DNA of 64,000 bases from Anaerolineae bacterium (lineage in GTDB: Bacteria > Chloroflexota > Anaerolineae > Aggregatilineales > Phototrophicaceae). Below the pieces are notes generated by a model. It was not told the origin of the DNA, ran no database searches, and saw only the letters and a program-made list of their open reading frames with translations. Location: the NCBI GenBank assembly GCA_022843385.1, contig JALHNT010000003.1, forward strand, positions 1-64,000, written 5' to 3'. The position numbers were made by a program, and so were the translations under genes. Below, one piece after another: positions 1 through 9,401 of the stretch (its first letter is position 1; every line of letters begins with the position of its first letter).

Positions 1-2
1 AT

Positions 3-863
3 CCGTTTCCTACCCCGCTGCCGTTCATCCCCGGAAGTGAGGTGGCCGGGGTGGTCGAAGCATTGGGTGAGGGAGTAGCGGGACCGCCGGTCGGCACTGC
101 GGTATTTGCTCTGGTCGGTACGGGATCCAACGGCTATGCCGAATACGTCACCACGCCGGCAGCCCAGGTCATACCCATTCCACCGGGAATTTCCCTGGAT
201 GAAGCGGCGGCGCTGCCGGTGGCAGGGACAACTGCGCTGATTATCATCCGTGAAATCGCACAATTGCAGCCCGGCGAAAGCATTCTGATTCAGGGGGCAG
301 CCGGCGGAGTAGGCAGCTATGCCATTCAAATTGCCCGCAGCCTGGGTGCTGGGCTGGTGATCGGCGCGACCAGCTCGCCTGCGAAGGCGCAGACCGTGCT
401 GGCTCTGGGCGCACATCAGGCGATTGACTATACCCAGCCGGATTGGCCGGGACAGGTGCGGGCGATGACTGGTGGACGCGGGGTGGATGTGGTTCTGGAG
501 ATGAATGGTGGTAACATCTTCGCCCAGAGTCTGAGCTGCCTGGCGCCCTTTGGGCGGGCTGTTGTGTACGGCGTTGCCAGTGGCAATCCACTCCATCTGG
601 ATAACGAGTCCATCCTCCATTTCTTCTATAACCCGTCGCTTAACCAGTCGATCCATGTGTTCAACCTGGGATTGTGGTTTGGGTTGCGACCCCAGGCTGC
701 TGCCAAAGCAATGGGCGACCTGATTGGATATGTGGCCTCGGGTGAGCTGAAAGTCAATATCAACCATGTGCTGCCCCTGTCAGAGGCGGCGGAGGCGCAC
801 CGGATGATTGAAGAACGCCGCACAACGGGTAAGGTCATCCTGAAACCCTGGAGCACCAGCTAG
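3..863 (+). CDS. Zinc-type alcohol dehydrogenase / NADPH:quinone oxidoreductase family protein (5' truncated by window edge)
   Basis: Frame is open to the window start (PFPTPLPFIPGSEVAG upstream of listed ATG); MDR motifs GSEVAGVV, AALPVAGTTA, IQGAAGGVGSYAIQIA. Confidence 0.9.
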   Translation, partial: PFPTPLPFIPGSEVAGVVEALGEGVAGPPVGTAVFALVGTGSNGYAEYVTTPAAQVIPIPPGISLDEAAALPVAGTTALIIIREIAQLQPGESILIQGAAGGVGSYAIQIARSLGAGLVIGATSSPAKAQTVLALGAHQAIDYTQPDWPGQVRAMTGGRGVDVVLEMNGGNIFAQSLSCLAPFGRAVVYGVASGNPLHLDNESILHFFYNPSLNQSIHVFNLGLWFGLRPQAAAKAMGDLIGYVASGELKVNINHVLPLSEAAEAHRMIEERRTTGKVILKPWSTS

Positions 864-929
864 TCAAAGGTGTAGTCAGGAATTGCGGCACTTGTACACC
901 GAGGCTCAAATGCCCCCAGAGTTGTTTTT

Positions 930-967
930 CTCCCCTCGCCCCGTGGGAGAGGGGCCGGGGGTGAGGG
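930..967. repeat. REP-like palindromic intergenic repeat (ctcccctcgccccgtgggagaggggccgggggtgaggg)
   Basis: Self-complementary CTCCCctcgccccgtGGGAG followed by ggggccgggggtgaggg; resembles a widespread dispersed bacterial motif. Confidence 0.5.
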
Positions 968-1055
968 CAAACACTAGGGTCATTTAGGCCAAGCTGTACT
1001 TGTACCGTGATGGTGGGGGGCGCATTCCCTATGGAACACGCCTCCCATGGGCTGC

Positions 1056-2081
1056 TCATTTGCTCCAGCCGTCTTCATCGACGGTACGGCGCGAGATGTC
1101 GGCCTGGACATTGCGGTTCTCATCGATATGGCGCTGCCACAGCCGGTGAAAGATGGCTTTGGCGTCGGCCTTCAGACCATAACGATTAAAGTATTCACAG
1201 ACGCGCTCGATGTCGCGCTGTAAGATGAATTTGGCCTGCTGGTTGAAGCGGCTGTCGGTCACCTGTGGGAAGTCGATCATCGTGATCTGGCCCTCCCAAT
1301 AGAGGATGTTGTAGGCCGAAAGATCACCATGAATGAAGCCGAGTGTCAGCATGAGGTCGATGTTACGCAGCGTCTCCTGGAACAGGCTCTCGGCTTCGTC
1401 GGCTTCCAGTTCGACCACGCTCAGGGTTGGCCCGGCCAGCTCGCCATCACCGATGTATTCCATCAGGATGGCATTCTCGGCACTGGCATAGGGTTTTGGC
1501 ACAGCGGCACCAGCTTGGTGAAGCTGTTGTAAGGTGTTGAACTCATACATCAGCCACGACGAGTGTTCGACCTGCACCCCGTAATCGGTCTTCTTGCCGA
1601 TGGCGCGGATGATGCGGTGATCGGTCTCTTTGACGACATCGCCCTCTGGTGTCAGGATGGCGCGTCCTTCGCGGTACATCTTGTCGTTGCGAAGCTGGCG
1701 GAACTGGCGCGGACGATACACCTTCGCTGCCAGATACTCCACACCCAGGTCGGGACGCGCCGCGCAGCGATAAACGCTGGCTTCCTTGCCGCCGCGCACC
1801 TGTCCCAGCACATCGGTGATGTATTCCTGCCGGTAAAATTCCTGCAAAGACTCCATCAGCCAGCCGGCTTCATAGCGCGATGGGTTGTAAGTCGTCTCGA
1901 AGTTGCGATCTTCCGAGGCATTCACGTCGGCCAGTTCGGCCACGATCTGTGATTGCGACTTCTTTGGCAGATGCTTGGCTTTCTGTTTGCGTTTGCGCCG
2001 CGCCTGACGTTCTTCCATGAACTGTGCGCTCACGTCGGCATAGTCGTCACTGTTGATGTCGATCCAATTCTTGCTGTACAA
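1056..2081 (-). CDS. RIO-type serine/threonine protein kinase
   Basis: VRGGKEASVYRC, AAKVYR, GFIHGDLSAYNILY, ITMIDFPQV motifs of RIO1-like kinases. Confidence 0.9.
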   Translation of the reverse strand: MYSKNWIDINSDDYADVSAQFMEERQARRKRKQKAKHLPKKSQSQIVAELADVNASEDRNFETTYNPSRYEAGWLMESLQEFYRQEYITDVLGQVRGGKEASVYRCAARPDLGVEYLAAKVYRPRQFRQLRNDKMYREGRAILTPEGDVVKETDHRIIRAIGKKTDYGVQVEHSSWLMYEFNTLQQLHQAGAAVPKPYASAENAILMEYIGDGELAGPTLSVVELEADEAESLFQETLRNIDLMLTLGFIHGDLSAYNILYWEGQITMIDFPQVTDSRFNQQAKFILQRDIERVCEYFNRYGLKADAKAIFHRLWQRHIDENRNVQADISRRTVDEDGWSK

Positions 2082-2306
2082 TGTTGATAACCCTCAATAG
2101 GTTTGGCCTTCAAGCGGAAGGCGTGATTCAGGTTGCTGATGAACAGCGTTCGTGAGGGTCGTACTGTCTGGGGGGAATCACCACAGGCAAACACCATCCT
2201 CCGAACCCGGTAACGGTCAGATGGATGAATGCGCCTGAATCGCAGCTCACGGCAGAAGCAACTGCCAGCCGCGCTGCCTAATGGATAAGAGAACGAGGGT
2301 GAGCGA

Positions 2307-2369
2307 CTACTTCGCTTTGGAGCTGTTCAGGCGCACTCGGATTGTGACAAGGACTTTCACTTGAGCCAT
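2307..2369 (-). CDS. Putative 20-aa leader peptide MAQVKVLVTIRVRLNSSKAK upstream of RIO kinase
   Basis: ATG preceded by GGAGG with 8 nt spacing, downstream of a TTGACA-18-TACAGT promoter; short, so coding status uncertain. Confidence 0.4.
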   Translation of the reverse strand: MAQVKVLVTIRVRLNSSKAK

Positions 2370-2406
2370 ACCGAACGCCTCCTCAATAAATAAGAACAAC
2401 AGCCAC

Positions 2407-2436
2407 ACTGTAGCACAGGTTGGTCGCGGTTGTCAA
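2407..2436 (-). promoter_or_regulatory. Sigma70-like promoter of RIO kinase leader
   Basis: Minus strand TTGACA (2436-2431), 18 bp spacer, TACAGT (2412-2407). Confidence 0.55.
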
Positions 2437-2479
2437 AGGGGTTTGGTGGGTCAGGACGATAAATCCGTCGAAAGGCGGA

Positions 2480-3478
2480 TCAGGCTTCCCAGCGCATGTG
2501 GACGACTTCGCGGCGCGGCTTGAAGTGATAGCGGCGCAGCACCTCGCTGGTGGTGATGCGGTCGGTCGGGTGTTCCAGCGTCAGCGTGTCGCTGCCGAAG
2601 CGCCGGATAACGGTGTTGAGCAGGGCTTCATCATACACGCCTTCATAATCAGGGTGCACCAGCAGGGTGAGCTGGGTGCTGGGCATGGTGAAGCTGTTCT
2701 CCACCCACAGCGACGCCAGGAGTTCGGCCTCAGCGCGAATGATCAGCCGTTCAGTGCGGCGGAGTGCGAACCAGTCCTTGATCTGCCCCAACCAGCCTCG
2801 CCGAAAATAATGTGGATGCAGCGGACGCAGCCAGCCCAGCCCACCCATGAGCGCTGGACGAACTTCGGTTGCCAGGCGGTACTCGGCCTGCCACTCATCG
2901 CTGCGGCGGTGGGTGATATGGGGGCGAGGATCATGATTCATCGGCTGTGGTTGGGCATAATTGGCGCTGCGCCGCCAGGTAGTCCAGGCGCGTTCTTCGA
3001 TGAACCCCAGCCGCAGATAGAGGCGCCGCGCCGTCGGATTGTCGGCATCGACTTGCAGGATGGCGTGTTTTCCGCCGCGCTGCGCGATCAATTCCAGGCT
3101 CGATTTCATCAACTCATAGGCGATACCGCGCCCGCGATAATCCGGGTGTACCGCCACATTGACGACCACCCAGGTCGTGCCATCAAAGCCGGTGCCGTCC
3201 GCTGGATAGACCGAGACATTGCCCACCAGCCGGCCATCCTGTATCCAGACGAAGCCTGTACCCATCCCCTGCATCAGCGCGTTGCCGATCAGTCCCAAGC
3301 CGGGCATATGGCTGACCGTCCGCATTTCGCGCACGGCGGCTCGTCCGCTGCTATCCATGCTGCTGGCGAAAGCGATTTCGATGAGGTCGGCCAGCGCCGC
3401 CAGATCGGTGCGAAGATTGACCGGACGCGGGCCATCCTTGCCGGTTGCTGAATCAGTGAGCAGTTGCGCGCCAACCAC
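2480..3478 (-). CDS. GNAT family N-acetyltransferase
   Basis: VNVAVHPDYRGRGIAYELMKSSLE...DADNPTARRLYLRLGF acetyl-CoA binding motif. Confidence 0.9.
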   Translation of the reverse strand: MVGAQLLTDSATGKDGPRPVNLRTDLAALADLIEIAFASSMDSSGRAAVREMRTVSHMPGLGLIGNALMQGMGTGFVWIQDGRLVGNVSVYPADGTGFDGTTWVVVNVAVHPDYRGRGIAYELMKSSLELIAQRGGKHAILQVDADNPTARRLYLRLGFIEERAWTTWRRSANYAQPQPMNHDPRPHITHRRSDEWQAEYRLATEVRPALMGGLGWLRPLHPHYFRRGWLGQIKDWFALRRTERLIIRAEAELLASLWVENSFTMPSTQLTLLVHPDYEGVYDEALLNTVIRRFGSDTLTLEHPTDRITTSEVLRRYHFKPRREVVHMRWEA

Positions 3479-3595
3479 GGCGAGTATCCTGAAAAATGAC
3501 GGTTCGAGTTAAGCGTAACCCCTGTGTAAAGGGCTGTCAAGCGCCATAGGCAGCGTGTAAAATAGCAGGATTGTATCGATACGATCAGGCGACCC

Positions 3596-4186
3596 ATGCT
3601 CAAAGGACTTTTCGGCTTCTCCAAACCGCTGCTGATTCAGCAGATGGGCAGCAGCGATAATCAACAGGCGCTGCAAGCTGTCGAGGCGCTCAAGGCCAAA
3701 GGCTGGTTCCGCGATGGTTCGCTGCGACAGGCCCGCTTGGAAGGTGCCAATCTGCGCGGCGCGGCGCTGGCGAAGGCCGATCTGGAAGGGGCTAATCTGC
3801 GACAGGCCGACCTGACGAAGGCTTACCTGGGCGAGACCATTCTGCGCGGCTGCCAGTTGCAGCAGGCGATTTTGCGCGAAGCCAACATGCGCGATATTGT
3901 GCTGTGGGATGCCGACCTGACCGGTGCGGATCTGGGTAAAGCTTATGTACCTTCAGCCCGATTGCGCGGGGCATGCCTGGAGCAGGCTGATCTGCGCGAG
4001 ACCAACTTCTGGCAGGCTGATCTACGCGGAGCCAGTCTGCGCGGGGCGCGGCTGACGGGCGTGCTGTTCTACGAGACGCTGTTGGACGAGTCAACCATCC
4101 TGCCGGATGGGTCGAACTGGTCGGCTACGGTTGATCTGGCGCGGTTCACGCAATCGGATCATCCGCAATTCTGGGAAGGCGAATAA
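3596..4186 (+). CDS. Pentapeptide repeat protein
   Basis: Tandem A(D/N)LxxA pentapeptides: ANLRGAALAKADLEGANLRQADLTKAYL. Confidence 0.9.
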   Translation: MLKGLFGFSKPLLIQQMGSSDNQQALQAVEALKAKGWFRDGSLRQARLEGANLRGAALAKADLEGANLRQADLTKAYLGETILRGCQLQQAILREANMRDIVLWDADLTGADLGKAYVPSARLRGACLEQADLRETNFWQADLRGASLRGARLTGVLFYETLLDESTILPDGSNWSATVDLARFTQSDHPQFWEGE

Positions 4187-4192
4187 GCTGTT

Positions 4193-4561
4193 ATGGGCAA
4201 CAAAGGTTGTCGGGCCATCCTATCCTTTATCGCTCCACCGCTAGCTGTTCTCGACAAAGGCTGCGGCACCGTCGTGATCGTCACGATTCTGTGGCTGGCC
4301 GGCTGGTTCCCAGGTGTGATTGCTGCCTTGTTGATTAACTTTCTTTCTTCGCCGGAAAGCGACGCCATGCGCCGCCGCACGATTATTGATGAGCGCGGTC
4401 GGCGCTATGTCGAGATTTTTCATGATGAACCGGTTCGGGCGGCGCCGGTGGCTGACGAGAAAGCCAAAGGGGCCTATATCCGGCTGGCCGACGGTGAAAC
4501 CGCCGAAGTGGTCGAAGCCGAAGACGAAATCCGCCAGCGCCGCAGCCGTCTGAGCCGTTGA
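4193..4561 (+). CDS. YqaE/Pmp3-type small membrane protein with charged C-terminal extension
   Basis: ILSFIAPPLAVLDKGCGTVVIVTILWLAGWFPGVIAALLIN matches Pmp3 pattern. Confidence 0.75.
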   Translation: MGNKGCRAILSFIAPPLAVLDKGCGTVVIVTILWLAGWFPGVIAALLINFLSSPESDAMRRRTIIDERGRRYVEIFHDEPVRAAPVADEKAKGAYIRLADGETAEVVEAEDEIRQRRSRLSR

Positions 4562-4588
4562 ATGCTAACCCAAATACGAGCCAATACC

Positions 4589-5419
4589 ATGACCCAAACA
4601 TTTGCTAAATGCTGCTTCGCTGGGCTGCTACTGTTGGCTGCCGCCTGTTCGCCGCTGGCTGCGCCAACACCCACCCTGCCGCCGGTTGCGACGCTTGTGC
4701 CTTCCCTCACGCCCAGCACTACGCCAGATGTACAGGAGCTTGTCAACGGCACGCTGACGGCGCTGGCGCTCACGACTGCGCCCCTGCCCAGCGCGACGCC
4801 TTCTCCGGTGCCTTCACCGAGCGAGACTCCACTGGTGATTACGCTGCCGGCCGTCACTGGCAATCAGGTGCCACCTCCGTTCGACATCACGCTGCCGTCC
4901 GGTTGGGGAATGGCTTATGATGCCCAGGTATTGCAGGATGTCGATGGCGCGATTCTGGCCGTGCCGGTCGCGGTCTACAGCGGGCCGATCACCAACGGCA
5001 CCGGCTTCATTGTTGTGTACTGGGGTTTCCCTAACTTCATCCCGCCATCTGAAGGGGAGATGCTGGGCATGGCGACTTCCGACCCAACCAGCGAAGCCCC
5101 TGACTTATGGGCGGATGGGTTGCGGCTGCTGCGACTGGCAATCGTCGAGCAGGGCTGCAACACCGGCACCGATCTCAAACGCAGCTACCGGGTCGGGCTG
5201 CTGGCGGCGGTTGGCACCCAGTTCGCGGCAGTGGATTGTCCAGAGTTGCCGGATACACGCGGTTGGTTCGCCGGTGTGATTGAGAAGGGGATTAACTTCG
5301 TCTTTTACGCCTATGCGGATCCGATCAGCGCCATGGATACCAGCAGTGGCGAATTGCAGGCCATTCTCGACACGGTGCGCTTCCGTGTGCCAGAAGTGAC
5401 CGTTACGCCTGCGCCCTAG
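4589..5419 (+). CDS. Hypothetical lipoprotein with Pro/Thr-rich N-terminus
   Basis: Signal peptide with lipobox LLLAAAC; preferred start at internal Met (MTQTFAKCC). Confidence 0.7.
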   Translation: MTQTFAKCCFAGLLLLAAACSPLAAPTPTLPPVATLVPSLTPSTTPDVQELVNGTLTALALTTAPLPSATPSPVPSPSETPLVITLPAVTGNQVPPPFDITLPSGWGMAYDAQVLQDVDGAILAVPVAVYSGPITNGTGFIVVYWGFPNFIPPSEGEMLGMATSDPTSEAPDLWADGLRLLRLAIVEQGCNTGTDLKRSYRVGLLAAVGTQFAAVDCPELPDTRGWFAGVIEKGINFVFYAYADPISAMDTSSGELQAILDTVRFRVPEVTVTPAP

Positions 5420-5531
5420 AGAAGTTGTTAGTTGTTAGTTCCTGGTTGTTCGTTGTGGGTTCAGGTCACGCCTGTTGTGAACAGACTTTGCTCGGTGTAG
5501 ATTCAATCTGTTTGCTCTGATCCTGCACCGG

Positions 5532-6722
5532 TCAGACCTGTCGGGCAGCCGCCTTCAGGATAGCCCGCAGATCGGTATCGAAACGCTGCTGGCTGAAGAG
5601 ATTTGCTGTTTGGTGCGCTGCTTGTTGGGAGAGCCGCTGGCGCAGCGCCGGATCGCGCAGTCGCAGCAACTGGCGGACATACCCATCCGCATCGTCCGCC
5701 AGCAGCAGATGCTCGTCATCGGTGAAGAGATAACCGGCCAGCGCCCGGCGGTGAGTGATGGTGGGGAAGGCGCGGCACAATGGCTCGAACACTTTCTGCT
5801 GCATCCCGACTCCGGCCAGCGAGGGCGCGAGGGCGATGTCCATTGACTCCAGGTGAGCTTCCAGATCATCCACATAGCCATCGAAGATCAGATCATTGGC
5901 CCCCGTGCGCTGGACATCGGCGGGGACTTTGCTGCCGAGGATATGAAATTCAAAGCTGCCAGGGGAGGCGGCGCGGGCGCGTGGCACGACCTCGTTGACG
6001 AGGAAACGCAGCGCAGCGGCATTATGGGGGACGCTGTAGGTGGCACCCATCGCGAACACGCGCAGCGGCTTTCGCTCGACGGGTAGACGCGCCGGACGGA
6101 GCAGATGCGGAAGGGTACGCAGTGGCAGCAGACGAACTGTGGCATCCGGATCGAGCCGCTGGTAGATGGCGAGTTCATCGGGCGTGATGGCTGCCAGCAC
6201 ATTGGATGAGCGCAGTGACTCGATTTCCGCCCTTTGTTTGCCGATGAAGCGGATGCGGTTGGGCAGCGAGACTCCTTTTTCGTGCAGCAGTTGCTCTGGC
6301 TCGTAATTGACCGACCGGATGACGATGGCGGCCTTGTATTGCACAGCACACCGCGCCGCGCTCCACATCCACGTCCCATGACACCACACCCAATCGGGAT
6401 CAACTGCTTCCAACGCCTGCCAGACGGCTGACTGAAAGGCGGGATGCCCATATTCCCAGGAGGCACCATCGAGATAACCCGGATGGCGCAGCCGTTCCCA
6501 GCGCAGTTTTTGTTGACTCAGGGCGACCAGTGTGACCGGAATGCCGCGTTGATCGTAGTAGGTTTGCACCTCTTGATGGCGCTGATACGACGGATGACCG
6601 GTCAGTAGATGGACAGCGTGACCCAGCCGCTTCAGATCGGCAATGTTCTGCATCCGATCCTGCTCGCAAGCCCCCAGACTCGTCAGCCGCAGCAGTGCCG
6701 GATTAATGACCAGGATTCGCAT
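5532..6722 (-). CDS. Glycosyltransferase (GT4-like)
   Basis: MRILVINPALL start; C-terminal FEPLCRAFPTITHRRALAGYLF glycosyltransferase-like; the longer listed ORF overlaps the divergent gene, so start moved to 6722. Confidence 0.75.
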   Translation of the reverse strand: MRILVINPALLRLTSLGACEQDRMQNIADLKRLGHAVHLLTGHPSYQRHQEVQTYYDQRGIPVTLVALSQQKLRWERLRHPGYLDGASWEYGHPAFQSAVWQALEAVDPDWVWCHGTWMWSAARCAVQYKAAIVIRSVNYEPEQLLHEKGVSLPNRIRFIGKQRAEIESLRSSNVLAAITPDELAIYQRLDPDATVRLLPLRTLPHLLRPARLPVERKPLRVFAMGATYSVPHNAAALRFLVNEVVPRARAASPGSFEFHILGSKVPADVQRTGANDLIFDGYVDDLEAHLESMDIALAPSLAGVGMQQKVFEPLCRAFPTITHRRALAGYLFTDDEHLLLADDADGYVRQLLRLRDPALRQRLSQQAAHQTANLFSQQRFDTDLRAILKAAARQV

Positions 6723-6806
6723 TTCTGAGCCAATTCTTAAACCCATTGAGCCTTCGGCGATGATACACTGTACAAGAAGGCAAAACCATACGCAAGGAAA
6801 CTCGTC

Positions 6807-7628
6807 ATGCTTCTGGCTGTCAATTACTCTCGTCCGACGGCGGCGCTGCTGGACGACGGTCGCATCGCGCTCGATCTCTACAAGACGACTGAATGGCCGG
6901 AGATGATCGCCGAGGCCGAACGTCAACGTCCGGCTTATGTTCATTTCCCCTTCCTCGCCGGACGGCACGATCTGGAGAAGATCAGCCCGGAGCGCGTCGA
7001 GACCATTCTGGCGACCACTGCCACCCGCTATGTGAATACCCATCTCGCGCCCCGCGCCAGCGATTTCGGGCTGCCGCTGACCGAGATGAACCGCGATCAT
7101 CTCCCCAGGCTGATGACCGCCATGCGCCAGGATATAGACGTAATGGTGGCGCGCTATGGACGTGAGCGCGTCATCCTGGAGAACGCCAACTGGGACCCCA
7201 ATTATGACCTGCTGGCGCTGCTGATCCTGCCCGATGTCATCACTGAAGTGGTCGAAAGCACGGGCTGTGGTTTTCTACTCGATCTGGCGCACGCCCGCAT
7301 GGCGGCGACTTATTTTGGCATGGATGTGTACGAGTACATAGAGCAACTCCCGACACAAGCGCTGCGTGAACTGCACATCGCCGGGACGTTGTATGATGAG
7401 GGGCAGGCGCGGCTGGTCGATCATCATCCGATGACCGAGGCCGACTGGGAACTCACGGAATGGGCGCTGGGGCAAATCCATCGGGGTGCCTGGCCGGAGC
7501 CGGCGCTGGTGGCGCTGGAGTATGGTGGGATGGGGCCAGCTTTCGCCAACCGCAGCGATCCGGCAGTGCTGGCATCCGATGTTCCACGCCTGGCGCAGGC
7601 TGTTGCCGGGCTGCGTCAGGAAGTCTGA
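6807..7628 (+). CDS. DUF692 (multinuclear iron oxygenase-like, MbnB/TglH superfamily) protein
   Basis: NTHLAP, ILENANW, GFLLDLAHARMAA, LRELHIAG, VDHHPMTEADW, VALEYGG motifs. Confidence 0.75.
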   Translation: MLLAVNYSRPTAALLDDGRIALDLYKTTEWPEMIAEAERQRPAYVHFPFLAGRHDLEKISPERVETILATTATRYVNTHLAPRASDFGLPLTEMNRDHLPRLMTAMRQDIDVMVARYGRERVILENANWDPNYDLLALLILPDVITEVVESTGCGFLLDLAHARMAATYFGMDVYEYIEQLPTQALRELHIAGTLYDEGQARLVDHHPMTEADWELTEWALGQIHRGAWPEPALVALEYGGMGPAFANRSDPAVLASDVPRLAQAVAGLRQEV

Positions 7629-7629
7629 G

Positions 7630-7941
7630 CTATGCCCCGCCGTCCTGCCCACTGATGTGACGTTGACGGCGGGCGTACTGGATGGCGTAATTCATGCGCT
7701 TCAGGCTGCCGACCTCACAGGCCACCACATAACCATCCGGCTTCTGCCGTCCCTGGTTGCGTTCATGCACGAACTCGGTGAAATCGACGCCTTCGTTGGC
7801 GACGACGATCTCGCCCTCGCCCCAGATTTCGGCGATCACTTCGCGCACCGCATCGGCAATCGGCTCCGGTTCGCCATCAACCATCATGACAAACTCCCGA
7901 TCATCTGGAAATCGCACCACGCCCACATAGACCTTCAACAT
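7630..7941 (-). CDS. Hypothetical protein
   Basis: 103-aa ORF filling the gap between two genes; no recognised family. Confidence 0.55.
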   Translation of the reverse strand: MLKVYVGVVRFPDDREFVMMVDGEPEPIADAVREVIAEIWGEGEIVVANEGVDFTEFVHERNQGRQKPDGYVVACEVGSLKRMNYAIQYARRQRHISGQDGGA

Positions 7942-8087
7942 GCTGCCTGCTCCCTGTATTGGACTGAAGTCGGTTGATTATACGCCATAATCGGCAGCAG
8001 ACCGATTCAGCCAATACTCATCCGAAGTCATATAATCAACGGTGTCGCAGGTTTGCGATATTCGTCAACGAGAGTGAAGGGATCACC

Positions 8088-9236
8088 ATGCGTTACTGGA
8101 TGATGTTGTGTCTTTCCATCCTGATGACCCTGCCGGCTGCGGCACAGGACACCGCGACGGTCATCACCCCGCCGGATGGATCGCAGTATGAATGGGTGGA
8201 AGTCAGCAGCGGCTTCGAACGTCCGCTGTTCGTCACCGGGGCTAATGACGGAAGGGATCGCCTGTTCATCGTTGAGCAGGGCGGCATGATCTACGCCATA
8301 GAAGATGGGGAGATGAGCGACTTCATGGATGCGACGGTGTTGGTCAGCCGCAATGCCAATGAGCGCGGTTTGCTCGGCCTGGCTTTCCACCCCGACTTTG
8401 CCACCAACGGCACCTTCTTCATCAACTACACCGATAGCAATGGCGACACGGTGGTGGCGCGCTATCAGGTGACCAGCGATGGCAACCAGGCTGATATGGA
8501 CAGCGGCGCATTCATCATTCGCATCGGTCAGCCTTATCCGAACCACAATGGCGGCGACATCGCCTTCGGCCCGGATGGCTATCTCTATGTCGGCATGGGC
8601 GATGGCGGCTCGGCCGGCGACCCGCAGGGCTACGGGCAGAATCCGCAGTCGTTGCTGGGCAAGATGCTGCGCCTGGATGTGGACAATGGCTCGCCCTATG
8701 CCATCCCGACTGATAATCCGTATGCCACTGTGAACGATCAGCTTGCCCCGGAAATCTGGTCGTGGGGGCTGCGTAATCCCTGGCGCTTCAGTTTTGACCG
8801 TGCCACCGGTGACCTGTACATCGCGGATGTCGGGCAGAACCAGTGGGAAGAGGTCAACTTCCAGCCGGCGGCTAGTCCCGGCGGTGAAAACTATGGCTGG
8901 AACATCATGGAAGGCTCGCAGCGCTATTCCGGTGAACCGGTTATCGATGGGCTGGTCAACCCCTTCGCTGAGTACAATCATGGGCAGGGTTGTTCTGTGA
9001 CCGGCGGCTATGTTTATCGCGGTGCGGCACTGCCGGATTTGCAAGGCGTGTATTTCTTTGGCGATTATTGTAGCGGCATCATCTGGGCCAGCTACCGCGA
9101 CGCGGCGGGGGAGTGGCAGACGAATGTGTTCATGGATACCAACCTGACCATCAGTTCGTTCGGGTTGGATGATGCTGGCGAACTCTACCTCGTCAACCAT
9201 GGCGGCAATGTGCTTCAGTTGGTCGCCAATAACTGA
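8088..9236 (+). CDS. PQQ-dependent sugar dehydrogenase (glucose/sorbosone dehydrogenase family)
   Basis: Signal peptide MRYWMMLCLSILMTLPAAAQ; RGLLGLAFHPDF, YPNHNGGDIAFGPDGYLYVGMGDGG, EIWSWGLRNPWRFSFD. Confidence 0.92.
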   Translation: MRYWMMLCLSILMTLPAAAQDTATVITPPDGSQYEWVEVSSGFERPLFVTGANDGRDRLFIVEQGGMIYAIEDGEMSDFMDATVLVSRNANERGLLGLAFHPDFATNGTFFINYTDSNGDTVVARYQVTSDGNQADMDSGAFIIRIGQPYPNHNGGDIAFGPDGYLYVGMGDGGSAGDPQGYGQNPQSLLGKMLRLDVDNGSPYAIPTDNPYATVNDQLAPEIWSWGLRNPWRFSFDRATGDLYIADVGQNQWEEVNFQPAASPGGENYGWNIMEGSQRYSGEPVIDGLVNPFAEYNHGQGCSVTGGYVYRGAALPDLQGVYFFGDYCSGIIWASYRDAAGEWQTNVFMDTNLTISSFGLDDAGELYLVNHGGNVLQLVANN

Positions 9237-9269
9237 CCCCGAACCGTTTCGATCCGCAAATACGTACTA

Positions 9270-9307
9270 TAAAACAGGATGTGGCTGTGCAAGTCATATC
9301 CTGTTTT
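9270..9307 (+). terminator. Rho-independent terminator after sugar dehydrogenase
   Basis: AAACAGGAT...ATATCCTGTTTTTC hairpin plus T-run. Confidence 0.7.
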
Positions 9308-9401
9308 TCATGGATTGTGACTTACGTGCTGGATGTCAGGTCGCACGGCCATGTGCTGCTGCATTCCCTGAACAGTGTGAGTCCTGTTGCACAAGGAGAT
9401 G

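Noticed and set aside
930-967. REP-like palindrome as a novel element
   Set aside because: Looks like a common dispersed motif (ctccc...gggag...ggggtgaggg) seen in many GC-rich bacteria; only one copy in this window.
2420-3451. 343-aa plus-strand ORF opposite the GNAT gene
   Set aside because: Antisense artefact; the GNAT motif is on the minus strand.
5420-5520. gttgttagttgttagttcctggttgttcgttg stretch as a regulatory repeat
   Set aside because: Simple low-complexity intergenic sequence; no second structured copy in the window.
6723-7100. N-terminal extension of the glycosyltransferase ORF (to 7100)
   Set aside because: Would overlap the start of the divergent DUF692 gene; MRILVINPALL at 6722 is a standard GT start.
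8028-9200. 390-aa minus-strand ORF opposite the sugar dehydrogenase
   Set aside because: Low-complexity Ile/His/Ala-rich antisense artefact; the sense ORF is unambiguous.
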